Below, one piece after another: positions 33,738 to 45,600 of a stretch of 64,000 nt of DNA (within the stretch, counting starts at the first letter, position 1; each line of letters begins with the position of its first letter). Under the pieces are notes generated by a model. That model searched no databases. It saw only the letters and a list, made by a program, of their open reading frames with translations, and was not told the origin of the DNA. The position numbers and the translations under genes are program-made. The DNA is from Salvator merianae (taxonomy: Eukaryota; Chordata; Lepidosauria; Squamata; Teiidae), in NCBI GenBank assembly GCA_003586115.2, contig QVOM02000073.1:34972305-35036304 (forward strand), read 5' to 3'.

Positions 33738-34944
33738 AAATGTATTATGTGCACTGTTCATGTGTTGCATTATACCTATAGCACACTATTAGTTTTACAG
33801 TTAAGACAACTGAAGTACTTATGTCATGAATGAGTCTGTGAATCCACATTAAATCATTAGAAAATATGCCTTTGTTCATATATGCCTTCTTTTCTCTACT
33901 AGAATCTCCACTCTTGAACTGAGCTATAAAACATCATACAAATTGCCTATCTTCTATGCAGACTGAACCTCCACAGCTCTCAGAAATTAAGCACTGACAC
34001 CCATGTTCAAAATCACCAATTTAAATAGAGAAGAATACTTTTCATATCCATTCACAGAGCAATCCATTTCTAACTTCAGTTCTTTATACTTCTGTAACCC
34101 AGGGAATTATTTCAGAATTTCCTTGTTTGCAACATAGGCAGGTTGGTTTCCAAAATACTTCTAAGAATATGGACTGCCTTTTTATGTGGCTTAAACATAC
34201 TTAGAATTCAGAAGTAGATGCAAAATTAACTATTGTGTTAATTAATGGTTTCACTGTGTTTAACTTTGCTTTCATTACGTGCAACATAAAACATATAACC
34301 CTGGTTCATTTTCTCATCCGTTCATCTCTTTTTAGCAATTCCAATTCAAAGCAGAAGTTACATTCTCACTTTCTGCCTCTCTCACCAGCTTAGCAGCACA
34401 TTGAAAAATGTGACTCTAAAATTCACTTTTTGCTTGTTTTGATGTGCTTTATCAGTATATTAAGGGAGTAAGTAAAGAGCCAAGTCTCATATTTTTGTTG
34501 TTTAAATACTCTTATCTTCCATTTCCTACCTCCATAAACATCACTTGTCCCTCCAGCAGCAGATCTTTCTTTCCTCTAAGAATTTTCAAGTTAGCCATTC
34601 TCCAGCTCCTGCCTGCATTCAACTTCAGTCAAACTCAGTGGTCTTGAACTGGAAGACCAGATGTAACAAAGCCTCAGGTAAGAAAATTGCATTTAATTCA
34701 GAGGCTTTAAGGAGAAAAGCTCAGAAGGGAAAATAAAAGCACCTACACTTATAAACAAAATTGTTTGGCTACTTTCCTTGTTTGCCTTTATAAAAAGTAT
34801 GTACCTGATGTTTCTACCATATTTTAAACTGTAAAACGGCATTGCTGCCACCTTACCAGCGACTACTACTTATAACCTGCTCTTCAACCTAAACAACTTT
34901 GCAGTCAGCATGAGTTCATGCATGGTGAGGAGGCGCAAGGCAGC
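33738..34944. other. Anonymous AT-rich stretch
   Basis: No gene or clear repeat. Small open frames (for example 34444-34736) overlap in two frames and have no family resemblance. Confidence 0.45.
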
Positions 34945-35038
34945 AACTGGCACCTTGCCTTTAGTGCCCCAGAAAGGTGCTTTGATTTTGTAGTAAATGA
35001 AAGCACGATTCAGGGCCACCAAAGGTAAGGTGCCAGTT
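34945..35038. repeat. 94-bp foldback (near-perfect palindrome)
   Basis: The outer arms 'aactggcaccttgccttt' and 'aaaggtaaggtgccagtt' pair over 18 bp with one mismatch. Pairing continues inward ('gtgctttgattttgtag' against 'aaatgaaagcac'-type sequence). It may be the core of a MITE. 'catccctaaa' just outside (near 35054) is reminiscent of the hAT termini seen elsewhere but has no partner. Confidence 0.72.
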
Positions 35039-35127
35039 ACCATTCCCCTTATCCCCATCCCTAAACGAGGATCTGAATTATATAATTAAAAATAAATTTA
35101 ATCAGAAAAGTTTAATGAAGCAAATGT

Positions 35128-37145
35128 TTAGTAAAACCAGACTTGTTTTTTCAGTCTTTGTGACCCCTTGGACCATAATATGCCAGACCAAAATATTATG
35201 TGGTCAAAATATTTGAGCTTCAGCTTCAGTATTTGTCTTTCAAGTGGACAGTCAGGGTTGATTTCCTTTAGTATTGACTGGTTTGCTCTCCTTGGAGTCC
35301 AAGGGACTCTCAAAAGTCTTCTCCAGCACCACAATCTGAAAGGGTAATTTTTCTGGCGATCAGCCTTCCTTATGACCCACTCTCACAGCCATAGATTACT
35401 GTTGGGAAAACTATAGCCTAAAGCAAGCAGACCTTTGTCAGCAAGGTGATGTCTCTGCTTTTTAGTATGCTGTCCAAGTTTACTATCAATTTCCTCCCAC
35501 AGAGCAAGCGCCCTTTAATTTCATGACTGCAGTCACTGTCTGCAATGATCTCCAAGCCCAAAAAAATAAAATCTGACACTGCTTCCACTTCTTTTCCCTT
35601 CAGCTGCCAGGAAGTGATGGGACTTGTTGCTGTGATCTTAGTTTTTTTAATGTTGAGCTTCAAGTCAGCTTTTGCACTCTCCTCTTTCGCCCTCATCAAG
35701 AGGCCTCTTAATTCTTTTTCACTTTCTGCCATTAGAGTGGTATCATCTGCATATCTGATGCTGTTGATATTTCTCCCAGACATCTTAATTCCAGCTTTTG
35801 ATTAATCCAGACTGGCATTTATCATTATGTACTCTGCATATAAGTTAAATAAATAGGGTGACAATATACAGTCTGCCATACACCTTTTCCAATCTTGAAA
35901 CAATCAGTTGTTCCGTGTATGGTTCTAGCTATTGCTTCTTGACCCACATACAGATTTCTCAGGAGACAGGTAAGGTGGTTGGGTATTCCCATGTCTTTAA
36001 GAACTTGCCAGAATTTGTTGTATTCCACACAGCCAAAGGTTTTAGTGCAGTCAGTAAAGCAGAAGTAGATGTTTCTCTGGATCTCCCTTACTTTCTCCAT
36101 AATCCAGAGAATGCTGGCAATTTGATCTCTATTTCCACTGTTTCTTCAAAAACCAGCTTGCCCTTCTGGTAGTTCTAGGTTCACATATTGCTGAAGCCTA
36201 GCTCACAGAATCTTGAGCATATTCTTGCTAGCATGTTGAAATGAGCACAACTGTTCTGTAGTTTGACCAAGTTTTGGCTTTGTCCTTTTTGGGGATTGGA
36301 ATGGAAACTGACCTTTTCCAATCCTGGGACCACTGCTGAGTTTTTCAAATTTACTGACATATTGAATGCAGCACTTTAACAGCATCATCTTTTAAGGTGA
36401 GGATGGAGTATGGTGGGTGCCTTTCACACTTAACAGCAAAGGAAAAGACTGCAAGCTGACCAGCAGGGGGACCAATTGAATGGGAATGCACTCGACAGGA
36501 AGCGATGTTAGGAATCATAGAGGCACAAATGTGAAGATAGAGCTAATAATTCAAACCACAGAGCTAGGAATTCGAAGAGAGAGGGCTGTTTTCAAAGCAT
36601 GCCCCTCCCTGCCGCCATTTCAAACCCGGAAGTAGTGGGAACAGAGCTCCTCCGATCTGCACCTGATCACGCAAGACAGATTCAGAACTGCAATTTACTG
36701 CACCGGCCTTACTCAGCTTCAGGTGAGGATCAAGTGGGCTTCAGTGAGATTCAGGGCTGGTGATTCCGTTTGCAAGTGCGAAACCACCTGACTAGCAAGT
36801 GGACAGGAATGTTTCTCTCACTAAGTGCAAACAAGCCCAGAGATCATTCTGTCATTTTTGAGATTGTAACCCAGTACTGCTTTTCTCACCCTTTTATTGA
36901 CTATGAGGGCTATTCCACTTTTTCTAAGGAATTCCTGCCCACACAAGTAGGCATCTGAATTAAATTCACCCATTCCCATCCACTTTAGTCCACTGACTCC
37001 AAAGATATCAATGGTTAATTTTGTTATCTCATGATTGACCACATCCAGCTTATCTTGGTTCAGAGATCTTACATTCCAGGTTTCCATGCAATAAAAATAA
37101 CTGCTACTGACTACAAAAAGAACCGTGTAAGCTACCACCATTTAA
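35128..37145 (-). mobile_element. BovB/RTE-clade LINE, antisense, broken
   Basis: Minus-strand blocks run in order. The endonuclease N-terminus 'ETWNVRSLNQDKLDVV' to 'LIVNKRVRKAVLGYNLKNDR' is in 36821-37141, and a linker block lies at 36203-36388. The RT start 'MGIPNHLTCLLRNLYVGQE' is in 35825-36100. 'INSIRYADDTTLMAESEKEL', with an intact YADD box, and 'LNSILKSRD'-type sequence ('NLDSILKSRDITLLTKV') are in 35418-35783. 'WCWRRLLRVPWTPRRANQSI' is in 35128-35334. The end jumps from 'LKYFDHI' to a 'GVTKT' terminal block, so about the last third of the C-terminal part is deleted. A Family B element sits inside the endonuclease region. Frameshifts separate the blocks, so it is inactive. Confidence 0.92.
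36418..36838. mobile_element. Family B-type element inside BovB
   Basis: The left end 'tgcctttcacacttaacag' and the right end 'actaagtgcaaacaagccc' are imperfect inverted repeats. The element interrupts the BovB endonuclease region. The interior contains 'cccggaagtagtggga' and is more GC-rich than its surroundings. No clean target duplication was found, and part of the BovB endonuclease is missing at the junction. Confidence 0.6.
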
Positions 37146-37591
37146 GTCTACATTCTCAAAAATGCCTAAATCAACAAGTGGGTCTTCGCTTGAGGAGAGT
37201 TACTCAAGAGAGGTTTGGAAGCACAGCTTAGCAGTAAACTGGGTGTTGGTTCAAAGACATTTCACAGTTGTTCTAGCATTTTAAAACCTTAGCAATGAAT
37301 TGCACCTATTAATATTATAAGCATTTAGTTAATAAGGAAAAAAAAGCAGTTGAAAATATATTTTCTTGAAAAATACACTACAAAGATTACAGCAACATTG
37401 TGTTGTTTTAGTTATTGGAAATGGTGCAACTATATGGTATGAAGGTGCACAAAAGTATCACCTTGCTGCATATTTTGAGACTGTACACCAACCCCTATAC
37501 TGCATATTCTACGGCTATACTTTAGTTTAAGTAAAATTTACCTGGCTAAGTTCATACCTTGACTGCATCAGTCACAGACATTTTTAAAAAA

Positions 37592-37795
37592 CAGCTCAAA
37601 AGTAATTAGAGGTGGTAACATGCAGAAGCTGGTGTTACCATCCCAACTATAATCCACACTAAAGTCCATACAGTGCACTTCCAAGGTGCATTTCTGGCCT
37701 TTAATGTGGATTAGAAATGGGATGGGAACACTAGAGTATGGATGCTAGCACCTCTAAGCTGCTTTTTTAATGAGTGCAGAAGCAGCCCTTTTTAT
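37592..37795. repeat. Foldback repeat, partner of 18775-18955
   Basis: It contains internal inverted blocks: 'ggtgttaccatcccaac' against 'gggatgggaacac', and 'aatccacactaaag' against 'ctttaatgtggatt', with a central 'gtgcacttccaaggtgca'. The ends 'agctcaaaagtaattagagg' and 'cctctaagctgcttttttaa' are inverted. No coding capacity. Confidence 0.6.
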
Positions 37796-38189
37796 CACAC
37801 CAACATGACACTAATATCTCAATGTCTTGATAACTTTTTGCCTAGACCTGGGGCAGGCAGGATCACATGAATTGCTGGACCCATAAAGGGCATTTGAAAG
37901 GAGATGTATCTATTTACCTGAAGAGAGGATAACTTTCAGCCTCCATCATATATTTCATCACTGAAAAACTGAAGCAATGGTGGAAAATCCACCAAAAAGT
38001 TAGGTATGAATACAAGTATCAAAAAGTTGAAGAAAACAAGCTAGAGATATACACCTCTCATATAATTTGGAACTTTGAGGCATAATAGCAAAAACAAAGT
38101 AGAGCCTTAAGTAGCCCAAAGTAGCTACTTAAGTTTCAAAGTAAACAATTTTTCCGCTAACTGGTCTGAGGAGTTACATCTATGTTATC

Positions 38190-38540
38190 TGACAGTCATT
38201 GTATCTTTCAAATGCCATTTGTCAATCTGGCCATTGCACTGCCATCTTTGAATCTCTGTAATACTAGCTCATGCCTGCTTGCTTATTTTACTGATGCTGC
38301 ATTTCCTTTACTTTAATGGCAAGAATGTAACTGATCAGAGATAAATGGAACTAGTGCTATCTCAAGGCCAATTGAGGCTTGAGAAAGAATGGGGAGTGAA
38401 CTTCTGTGTTTGAAGTGAAACTGCTTAGGTGGGAACATGTAGACAGGTCTATGCAGCCGATGGTGTTATTTTCTGCATGATCTTTTAGCAATAAACTGCT
38501 TATATTCTGCTGCTAAGTAAGTCTCCTTGTTCTTGAACAT
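38190..38540 (+). mobile_element. Solo LTR of the gypsy family at 58.2 kb
   Basis: The sequence is collinear with 58232-58556. Shared blocks are 'gtcaatctggccattgcact' against 'gtcagcttggccactgtgct', the common 'tgctgcatttccttt', and the common end 'ctgctgctaagtaagtctc' then 'gttcttgaac'. No gag or pol sequence flanks it, so it is a solo LTR, the usual product of recombination between two LTRs. Exact ends and a target duplication are not readable. Confidence 0.82.
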
Positions 38541-39884
38541 TGACCATTCAAGCCATTTCCCCTTTGTTCAGTCAATACAAAACATCCAGTTACAATACGC
38601 AAACTCACTCTTAGAAATATTAATACCCTTTATAGAATGCATTCATTTTCTGAAATATCTGTTCATCCTGAGCATAAAGTAGAGCATAAAATCTAAATGT
38701 GTTAACTGTGTTAATAGGAACAATAGCAGCACAGTTATTCAAATCTTTATTTACAATAATGATTATTAGCTTAACCATCCTCCAATATTTAGCAAACAAG
38801 GACTGTGTAAATGTCAAGCTATAAAAATTAATATTTCAGACTTTAAAGTTTCATTCTTGAAATATAACAATCACTTAAAATTCATGATTTTAATACTCAT
38901 GGGTTTTGGGTATTCCCAAATGCCCATTTAATCTCATCTCTCATTGCTCAGAGCTGCAAATAACAAGAGATGCCTTTGCAGATCTTGTTATTCATAAGTC
39001 AATGGGGAGCCAGAAATATCCTGTTTCTCAAGATTCATGTTTCCACACTACAAGAAAATGGCAGCATAGTAGCCTCAATGAAATCAAGAGAGCATTGTGC
39101 AAAATTCATTTCATCCAAATATTAATTTCTAGTTAGCATTATATACCCCTAAATATTACATAAGAAAAAGCTGATAAGTCTAATAGAAATATCAGAGGAA
39201 ATATTACCCCCAAATTATGTCTTCTAATTTAAATGAAAAGACTTTTACATTCTTTAGGACAGAATAAATGTGACACAATTGCTATCATGCAAGGTTTTGC
39301 TGAGATTTGCACTTTCCACAGTTGCATTCAACTCTTCTAGCAGTCAAATCCTTTGAAGATGAAAACTGTAGCCATATCCAAAAGCTTAGGTTCAAAGCAG
39401 AACTATGAACATAGTATAACAACCCAAAAACTGTGATAAAGGAAACCTCCTACTTAGTTGTATTTGACAGAGTATACAACTAAAAGTTCAATCATCCCTC
39501 AGCGAACATGTGGTGGTATCTTTTCAGTAAGAGAATTCAAATATTAAGGATACGGTTGAAAGAGCCAATGACATATTTGTGTTGATTTCCTCAGGATAAA
39601 TTTTGGCACTAACAACATCAGAGCATGTGAAGGCAGAAACACAGAAGAGGAGCTGTAAATGTTAAGATTTAGGAATGGCAGAAGAAAAAAAGTGTGGAAA
39701 GTAAATTCAGTTTCGCACATCCATCTGTTCCAACACTCTCCATTGTAGCATAATGACTTTTGGAAAAATGTTATATAGGACTAAGTCCCACTATACTTTG
39801 GAAAGATGAGTATGCACTTCTCAGTTGTGCCTGGATATAACTGTACAGTTCATGAAAATGCAATAGCCGGTTTATGGAATGAAC
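38541..39884. other. Anonymous AT-rich stretch
   Basis: No gene or repeat terminus is recognised. Confidence 0.45.
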
Positions 39885-39887
39885 CTA

Positions 39888-39958
39888 GGCTGTATCCAGA
39901 CATTGCTTACTTATTCCGCTTATTCCACAGAATAAGTAAGTGATGTCTGGATACAGCC
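39888..39958. mobile_element. Miniature Harbinger-like hairpin MITE (71 bp)
   Basis: The termini 'ggctgtatccagacat' and 'atgtctggatacagcc' are perfect 16-bp inverted repeats. The arms continue ('cttacttattc' against 'gaataagtaag'), so nearly the whole element is one hairpin. The flanks 'cta' (39885-39887) and 'tta' (39959-39961) differ at one base of a TWA-type duplication. Confidence 0.8.
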
Positions 39959-39961
39959 TTA

Positions 39962-42584
39962 GAGGGCAAATAAATGAAAGCAGCTCCAAGCGTCATTTAT
40001 TTCCTGCCCAAGATACAGACAGCATCCACATGAGCAACACAGTTAATGCCTGAGAGGTGCACCATCTGTGTTCCAGAAGAACCACCCAAGCACACAGGGC
40101 TCTGCTGAAGGTGTTTAAAGCTGACAAGTGACCTATAGGATGTCATTCCTGCAGAACAGAAAAAAAGAACTTTGAGGGTGAGGGTAGTCACCCTCACTAC
40201 CCATGTGGCAGTTGCACTAGTGATTTACTGGTGTGGTGATTCACCCAGAAGTATTGTTCAAGTTGCCAAAATGGCGAACTTCCAGGGTCATTCCCAGCAT
40301 AGGGAAAAAATACCTTCATGCTGCATCTTCAAAGCTAGGGGGAAAGACATGTGGTGTAAAGGCACTGCGCATCTCACCTCTGAGGTCAGAGCAAGGACCC
40401 CCACTGGTAAGTTGCTGTGATTCACCATCATGTGGATGCAGCCACTGCAGTAGATACATATTTCCAAAATTTTAGACATTTTTCTCTAAATTACCAATGT
40501 TTTAGTTTTAACATAAAAGATTTTCTGATATATTTTTTTTGATACTTGGGGATCAAGACTGCTGAATTTAAGAGTATGAATTATGGAAAGCACAATCCTC
40601 CCAATGCTATTGGATACCACCCATCATCCTTGATCAATTGTAGATGATGCAAGATGAAATCCAACAGAAGTTAGAGAGCCAGATTTCCAATCTCAGCAGT
40701 ACTGCATGGGAATAGAAAAACACAAAGTGCAAAATGCTCAGAACATCATTCTAAAACTGTAAACTTCCTAAATGGATTACTTTTTGGAAAATTGAGGTTT
40801 TGAAATATTTTTGGCTTTCAAATAAGACATGACTAAATGAAACTTGAAAGAAAAGACACTGTGACTCTCTAAGCACAAACTCCAAGCTACCTGCTTGGAA
40901 AATATCAGTAAAAGAAAGCTCCCACCTTAATTCCTTCCATCTGAGTTTTCCATAAGCAAATGCTTGGTGACTGTAGGAAGCATGATTCAGCCCTTTTCAT
41001 TGCTTTTAAGGAGTATGTCTTTAGGCAGAGAATGAAGGGGGAGGTAAACACAGGATGTTTATTTGGATAGAGAAGAATTCTGGAATATGGAGGTGAAAGT
41101 GGAAGTGGAATATTCATTATCTGGAGAACAGAGCTGTTAATCTGTATTCTAGCAGCTTTGCAAACCCTTTTGGTAGTGACTACCATGCAGCAATTAATAA
41201 GAAAAAAGAGATTTGTACTTTACAAATTGTGGACCAACTTTTGTACCAAGATGCTTTAGATTGGCAGTGATGATTAAAAATTCAGTATCTTTCAAGATTC
41301 ACCTCAATTTGCCATCTGGCACAGACAAAAATGTAGTGGAGAAAAGGGAAATCTGTTCTTTTTGAGATAAATCCCATTTGATTTGATGTATGATTCAATC
41401 TGTCTGGAATAACTGAAGTGCATATTTTAAAGTTCTGATTAAGGTAACAGGCCAGTAAAATGACATCCCCAACTCATGTGGATAAATAATGTTGACCAAC
41501 AGTTAACAAAGGACTGTTAGGCATATGGATCACAACTTCTCCATTATAATTGATTCACATCTAACTGAGAAAACTTAACATGCTCTAATACTTAGAACAA
41601 AAAAGCTTGAAACACATTCTTCTCTATATTTATACAAATTAGAATTGTTTAAACATAAAATTTGCAACCAACTCTGCCACTCTATGGTTTTGGTTATAAA
41701 TTTTCCAGCAACAAATACATATTGATTTTCAGTCAGAGATAATATTACCATCTTAAAATGCTTTGAACATGCAACCTACTGTAATACACGAAGTTGAAAA
41801 TTAGTTTTAATAAGATAGACAACAAACTTAACCTATTAATCATCACCAGAACTTGGGAGATAATCCTCTATCTAAGAGACCAAAACATCTGAGGTTAATT
41901 ACAGTTCTGTTACAGATTAGTAAAATTAGTGTGGGCAGCTGAAAATTTCTAACATCAAAATCTGTCAGTGCAAAGCATTTTGTTTAATCTTTCTGGAATG
42001 AGTTGCCCACAACAGATTTTTTTATTACATTTAATGGTTGAAGAAACTGAGGTTAGACCTACGCTTTATGACACCAATATTGTGCCATCACCAACTGACT
42101 GCACACAGCACAAGTATGTGAAAAGGTATCCAGAACTGGGTGGCCCTTATCCCATTGTGGAGCAACATTAAACCTGCCAAATAGATATTCTGCCATGTAC
42201 TATCTGTGTAAAATAGAATTAACCCATTGGCAATTTTTCTGATTTTTTTTTTGACTGAGGGCATAACTTCTTGCTTTTCTGCTAAAAATGTGTTTCAGGA
42301 TTTAGAAACTGAAAAGAAGCTACATTACATTATGCTCCTGTCCCTAGTTCTGCCAAGCTAGACAGGGTTAGGACAGGAGGATCTCTTCCACACAAGATCC
42401 TCAAATCTGTGAAAGTGGAAAAAATGGCAAAAGCAGTAACCTCTGTATAAGTTCTAGATGCATCCAGATTTCATATGTAGTGACAAAGCTATGGGAGTGA
42501 ATGGGTCACCGAGTTTCATTCCAGCTGGCAACAAGAAGTTTAGGTAAATCAGTGGAGCAAAATGAAGAGAAATAGACAGGATGT
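39962..42584. other. Anonymous stretch, no gene recognised
   Basis: About 39990-40450 is moderately GC-rich, begins near 'gacagcatccacatgag' and ends near 'catcatgtggatgcagccac'. It may be a decayed MITE with 'ggctgcatccacatg'-like ends. The remaining sequence to 42584 is AT-rich and without visible repeats or coding frames. Confidence 0.45.
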
Positions 42585-42765
42585 CTCTAAAGGTCATTTG
42601 CTGGGATTTGAAAGGAGGTGAAGGTTTTGCCTTTGTCTCCTGCTTGAGAATGCCCAGAAACAATTGGTGGGCCACTGTGTGAAACAGGATGCTGGACTAG
42701 ATGGGCCATGGCCTGATCCAGCAAGGCTCCTCTTATGTTCTTATGTTATGTTCTTATGTTCAAGT
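42585..42765 (+). mobile_element. CR1-clade LINE 3' tail
   Basis: 'gaatgcccagaaacaattgg' leads to 'ggatgctggactagatgggc', 'tgatccagcaaggctcctct' and a short 'tatgttct'-type octamer repeat tail at about 42733-42762. This is the same terminus as 27268-27705 and 13570-13740, and only the untranslated tail is present. Confidence 0.78.
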
Positions 42766-44989
42766 GAATCAAAGGCCCTTTTGTCCAAAGTTGATAACAT
42801 TAAAGTGAAATGGAGATGGAGATGAATAGGACAATCATTCAAGGAAAGGTGCAAGTTTTCCTATATTTGCCCGGAATGTTTTGTTGTCAGACTGAGTATT
42901 GAATCAAATTTAAAAGGAGACACTGCCTGCATTTACAAGGGCACTTACTGTACCCTCTCAGAAACTTTGAGTGTGACATCCAAATTTGCCAGACTCCAAT
43001 CAGCTGTAAGCAGAAGTTCTACTCATGACTGGGAGCCAGAGTGAGGCAAATGGTGTTTGCCTTCTGCAGCTCCAGTGCCCACACCAAATCCCACACCATC
43101 CAGTATCCATCTGGAAGGCATCACTGAGGACAGAAATCCCTTTTAGTGGGTGGCACAGAAAGAAATGACTTGGCTTAATTATCACAAGTTTCCATCCTTT
43201 TATCTCTGTGATCTGTAGAGATCCAAATTTTATCCCCTCCCCCATAGTGACACACTCACACATAGATCTCTGGCTTCACTCCTACACCTTCTTCCTTCTC
43301 TGGAACATAACAGCACTAATCTTCCCTCACAATCTCCTTTTTCTACTATCATCAAGGTTGAAAACCTACATGTAACTGCAAACAAATTTACTTCTTTTTT
43401 TTTCCAAACAGCACTTTTGCACTTTTACAGCAAAGTAAGAGAGAAGTCCACATCTGCAGTATTTCAGGGAGTCAGCCTTGATTCCCCACTCCTCCATATT
43501 CGCACATTTCCAAAGAACCCAGCCTACTCCCTACTTGCAGGAAGAGGCACTGGGGCCTTCTGAAGAAGCCCAATTTGGGATCAACTATATCTTCAACCAC
43601 TCCTTCTGTTAAAATATACAACTAGCAGTGCCTACAGAACTTTTTGCACATACATTTCACAACACTGGCTCTGTTTTGTAGTCTTGATCTTACAACACCA
43701 TGTGGTATACCTCTGACGTCCAACTCCTGGAAGGCTGTGAACAAGGCAAGTTGTATTCATGTCCTACTCATGGGCTTCTGTATGCAACTAGTTGGCCACC
43801 GTAGGCCTTTCTGCCCTGGGTAGGTAGGCTGACCCTGCAAAGCCCCTGTAACATTTCATCCATGCTGCAGAGCTGTTTACCAGGAGGCCACACCTTCTGA
43901 TAGAATGCTGCTTCCACATCAGACAAGGTGTTGGAGCCAGCCACAGGGTGAAAAGGGAAATAAAGGCCACTCCAACTGCATACCATTTGTAAGCGATCCA
44001 CCCAGCTCTCCAGCTAATATATCAGACCAGCTGCTTATGTGCAGATAGCACGTAAGTGGATGGTTCAGTACACCTTGGCTGAGACACCCAGTGCCATCTT
44101 GCTGGGCATTCAGAAGCACTGCTTGAAGTGCACAGCTTCTGAACATCTGGACAAAACAGACCCCACAGGCATTACGGATGCTGGGAACTTTGGCTTGGGT
44201 CAGCGGCACCCCGTCCACTATGGCCGGGTCATGTATTTTGGCCTAGCTCAGTGTGGGATTACTCATGTCAAGTGGAAAGGGCCAGTGAGAGCAGGCTGCT
44301 GGATGAGATGGGTCACTGCATGGAATCCTTATATCTCATCCTTGGAAAGAATGAAAAGTTATTCTCTGACAGACTTTACTTTTCTAGTTGTACAGATCAA
44401 ATTCCTAGATAGAACATCATTAATTTACTGTATAACACATCATCTCAACCAGTTTTCATTAAGCAGCATGCCAAGTTTCAAACTGCATGTTTATGTTTTG
44501 AGCCATTTGCCAAAGCTGAAAAATATGCTGGAAATATTAGATAAGCTTTATATCATTAATGTCCCAACTCAGTACCATGTAAACTAAACACTTGATATTT
44601 TATTTTGAACATGAGGCATGATCTTGATGCTACGGGTTCTACTGTATTATCTGTACAAGCAGACAAGTACATGGCATTGGCAAACAGATGGGGTCATCTG
44701 GGGTCAACATTCAAATAAAAGCAAGATTTTAATGCTCATGAATTTAATAAGTTCAGACTTTATGCCTTCCTCAGAATCTAATATTTAATTAAACAGCTAT
44801 TGGAACTTTCTGAAACTGCAAAAGGTACAAACTCAATGGGACACGCTTTTTTATCATGAATGTTCACAGGAAAGGATAAGGAATGCTGTTGACTACCAGC
44901 CAGCAGTAACTTCTGCGCACAATTTGCAATGGTGGGATGCAAAGGCATGATCTAGTTCATAGCCCTCTATGCTTCTCACATGAGCCCAG
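42766..44989. other. Anonymous stretch with one possible MITE
   Basis: About 43797-44290 has 'taggcctttctgccctgg' at its left and 'aagtggaaagggccagtg' at its right, weakly inverted and similar to Family A ends. The evidence is too weak for a separate call. The open frame at 44039-44587 (182 codons) runs from this region into AT-rich sequence, has no family resemblance and is probably chance. Confidence 0.4.
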
Positions 44990-45600
44990 AGCCTTTCCAC
45001 ACTTTCCTTGGAAACCAGTATAAGCTGCTTGCTAGTAAACATCTTCTGCACAGGATTAACACCATTCAGGTCCAGACCTGTCCTAAGGACTCCCTATCCC
45101 AGTTCAGCAGTGGGCCTGTTTGAAAAGGTCTGCAAATGTACTAACGTCATCTATTCTGATGCAGGCATCAGTACTTCTTCACCAGGCCTGGAACAAGGAA
45201 AACGCTGAAGCTTGCATGGGCTTCAAAGATAAGCTTCACTCCTTGCATAAGCTTCAAAGATAGGGCTGTGTCATTTTTCATTGTTCCTTATGTAAACTTT
45301 GAAGATAATCTTCAAAATTCCAACATGGAAGTAGCTCAGCCCTGCCCTCATCCACTGGATGTGATCTTGGAGCAACAGCAACATGAGCCAGTCACAGGGT
45401 AGGGTGGGTGGTCCTTGCAACTGAAGCACACTTCACCTGGAGTGAAACAGGGAAGGTGCATCCAAATTGTTGCTTGCGTTGGACTGGGGCAACAATGTTC
45501 CAGCTCTCATAATGAGAACGGCAGTTGCTGGGCTTGGACTGGGACACGCTGGAACAGACTAGCTAAACTGCTCCAAGATTGATAAGTGCAGAAATGGCCC
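44990..45600. mobile_element. Family A/B-type non-autonomous element
   Basis: The left end 'agagcctttccacactttcc' and the right end 'gataagtgcagaaatggccc' are imperfect inverted repeats of the Family A/B type. The interior has no coding capacity and carries a local duplication ('aagcttgcatgggcttcaaa' against 'ccttgcataagcttcaaaga', about 45210-45260). No target duplication is evident. Confidence 0.55.

Noticed and set aside
44039..44587. 182-codon plus-strand open frame
   Set aside because: Starts within a probable MITE and runs into AT-rich single-copy DNA. No recognisable domain. It is longer than most chance frames but unsupported.
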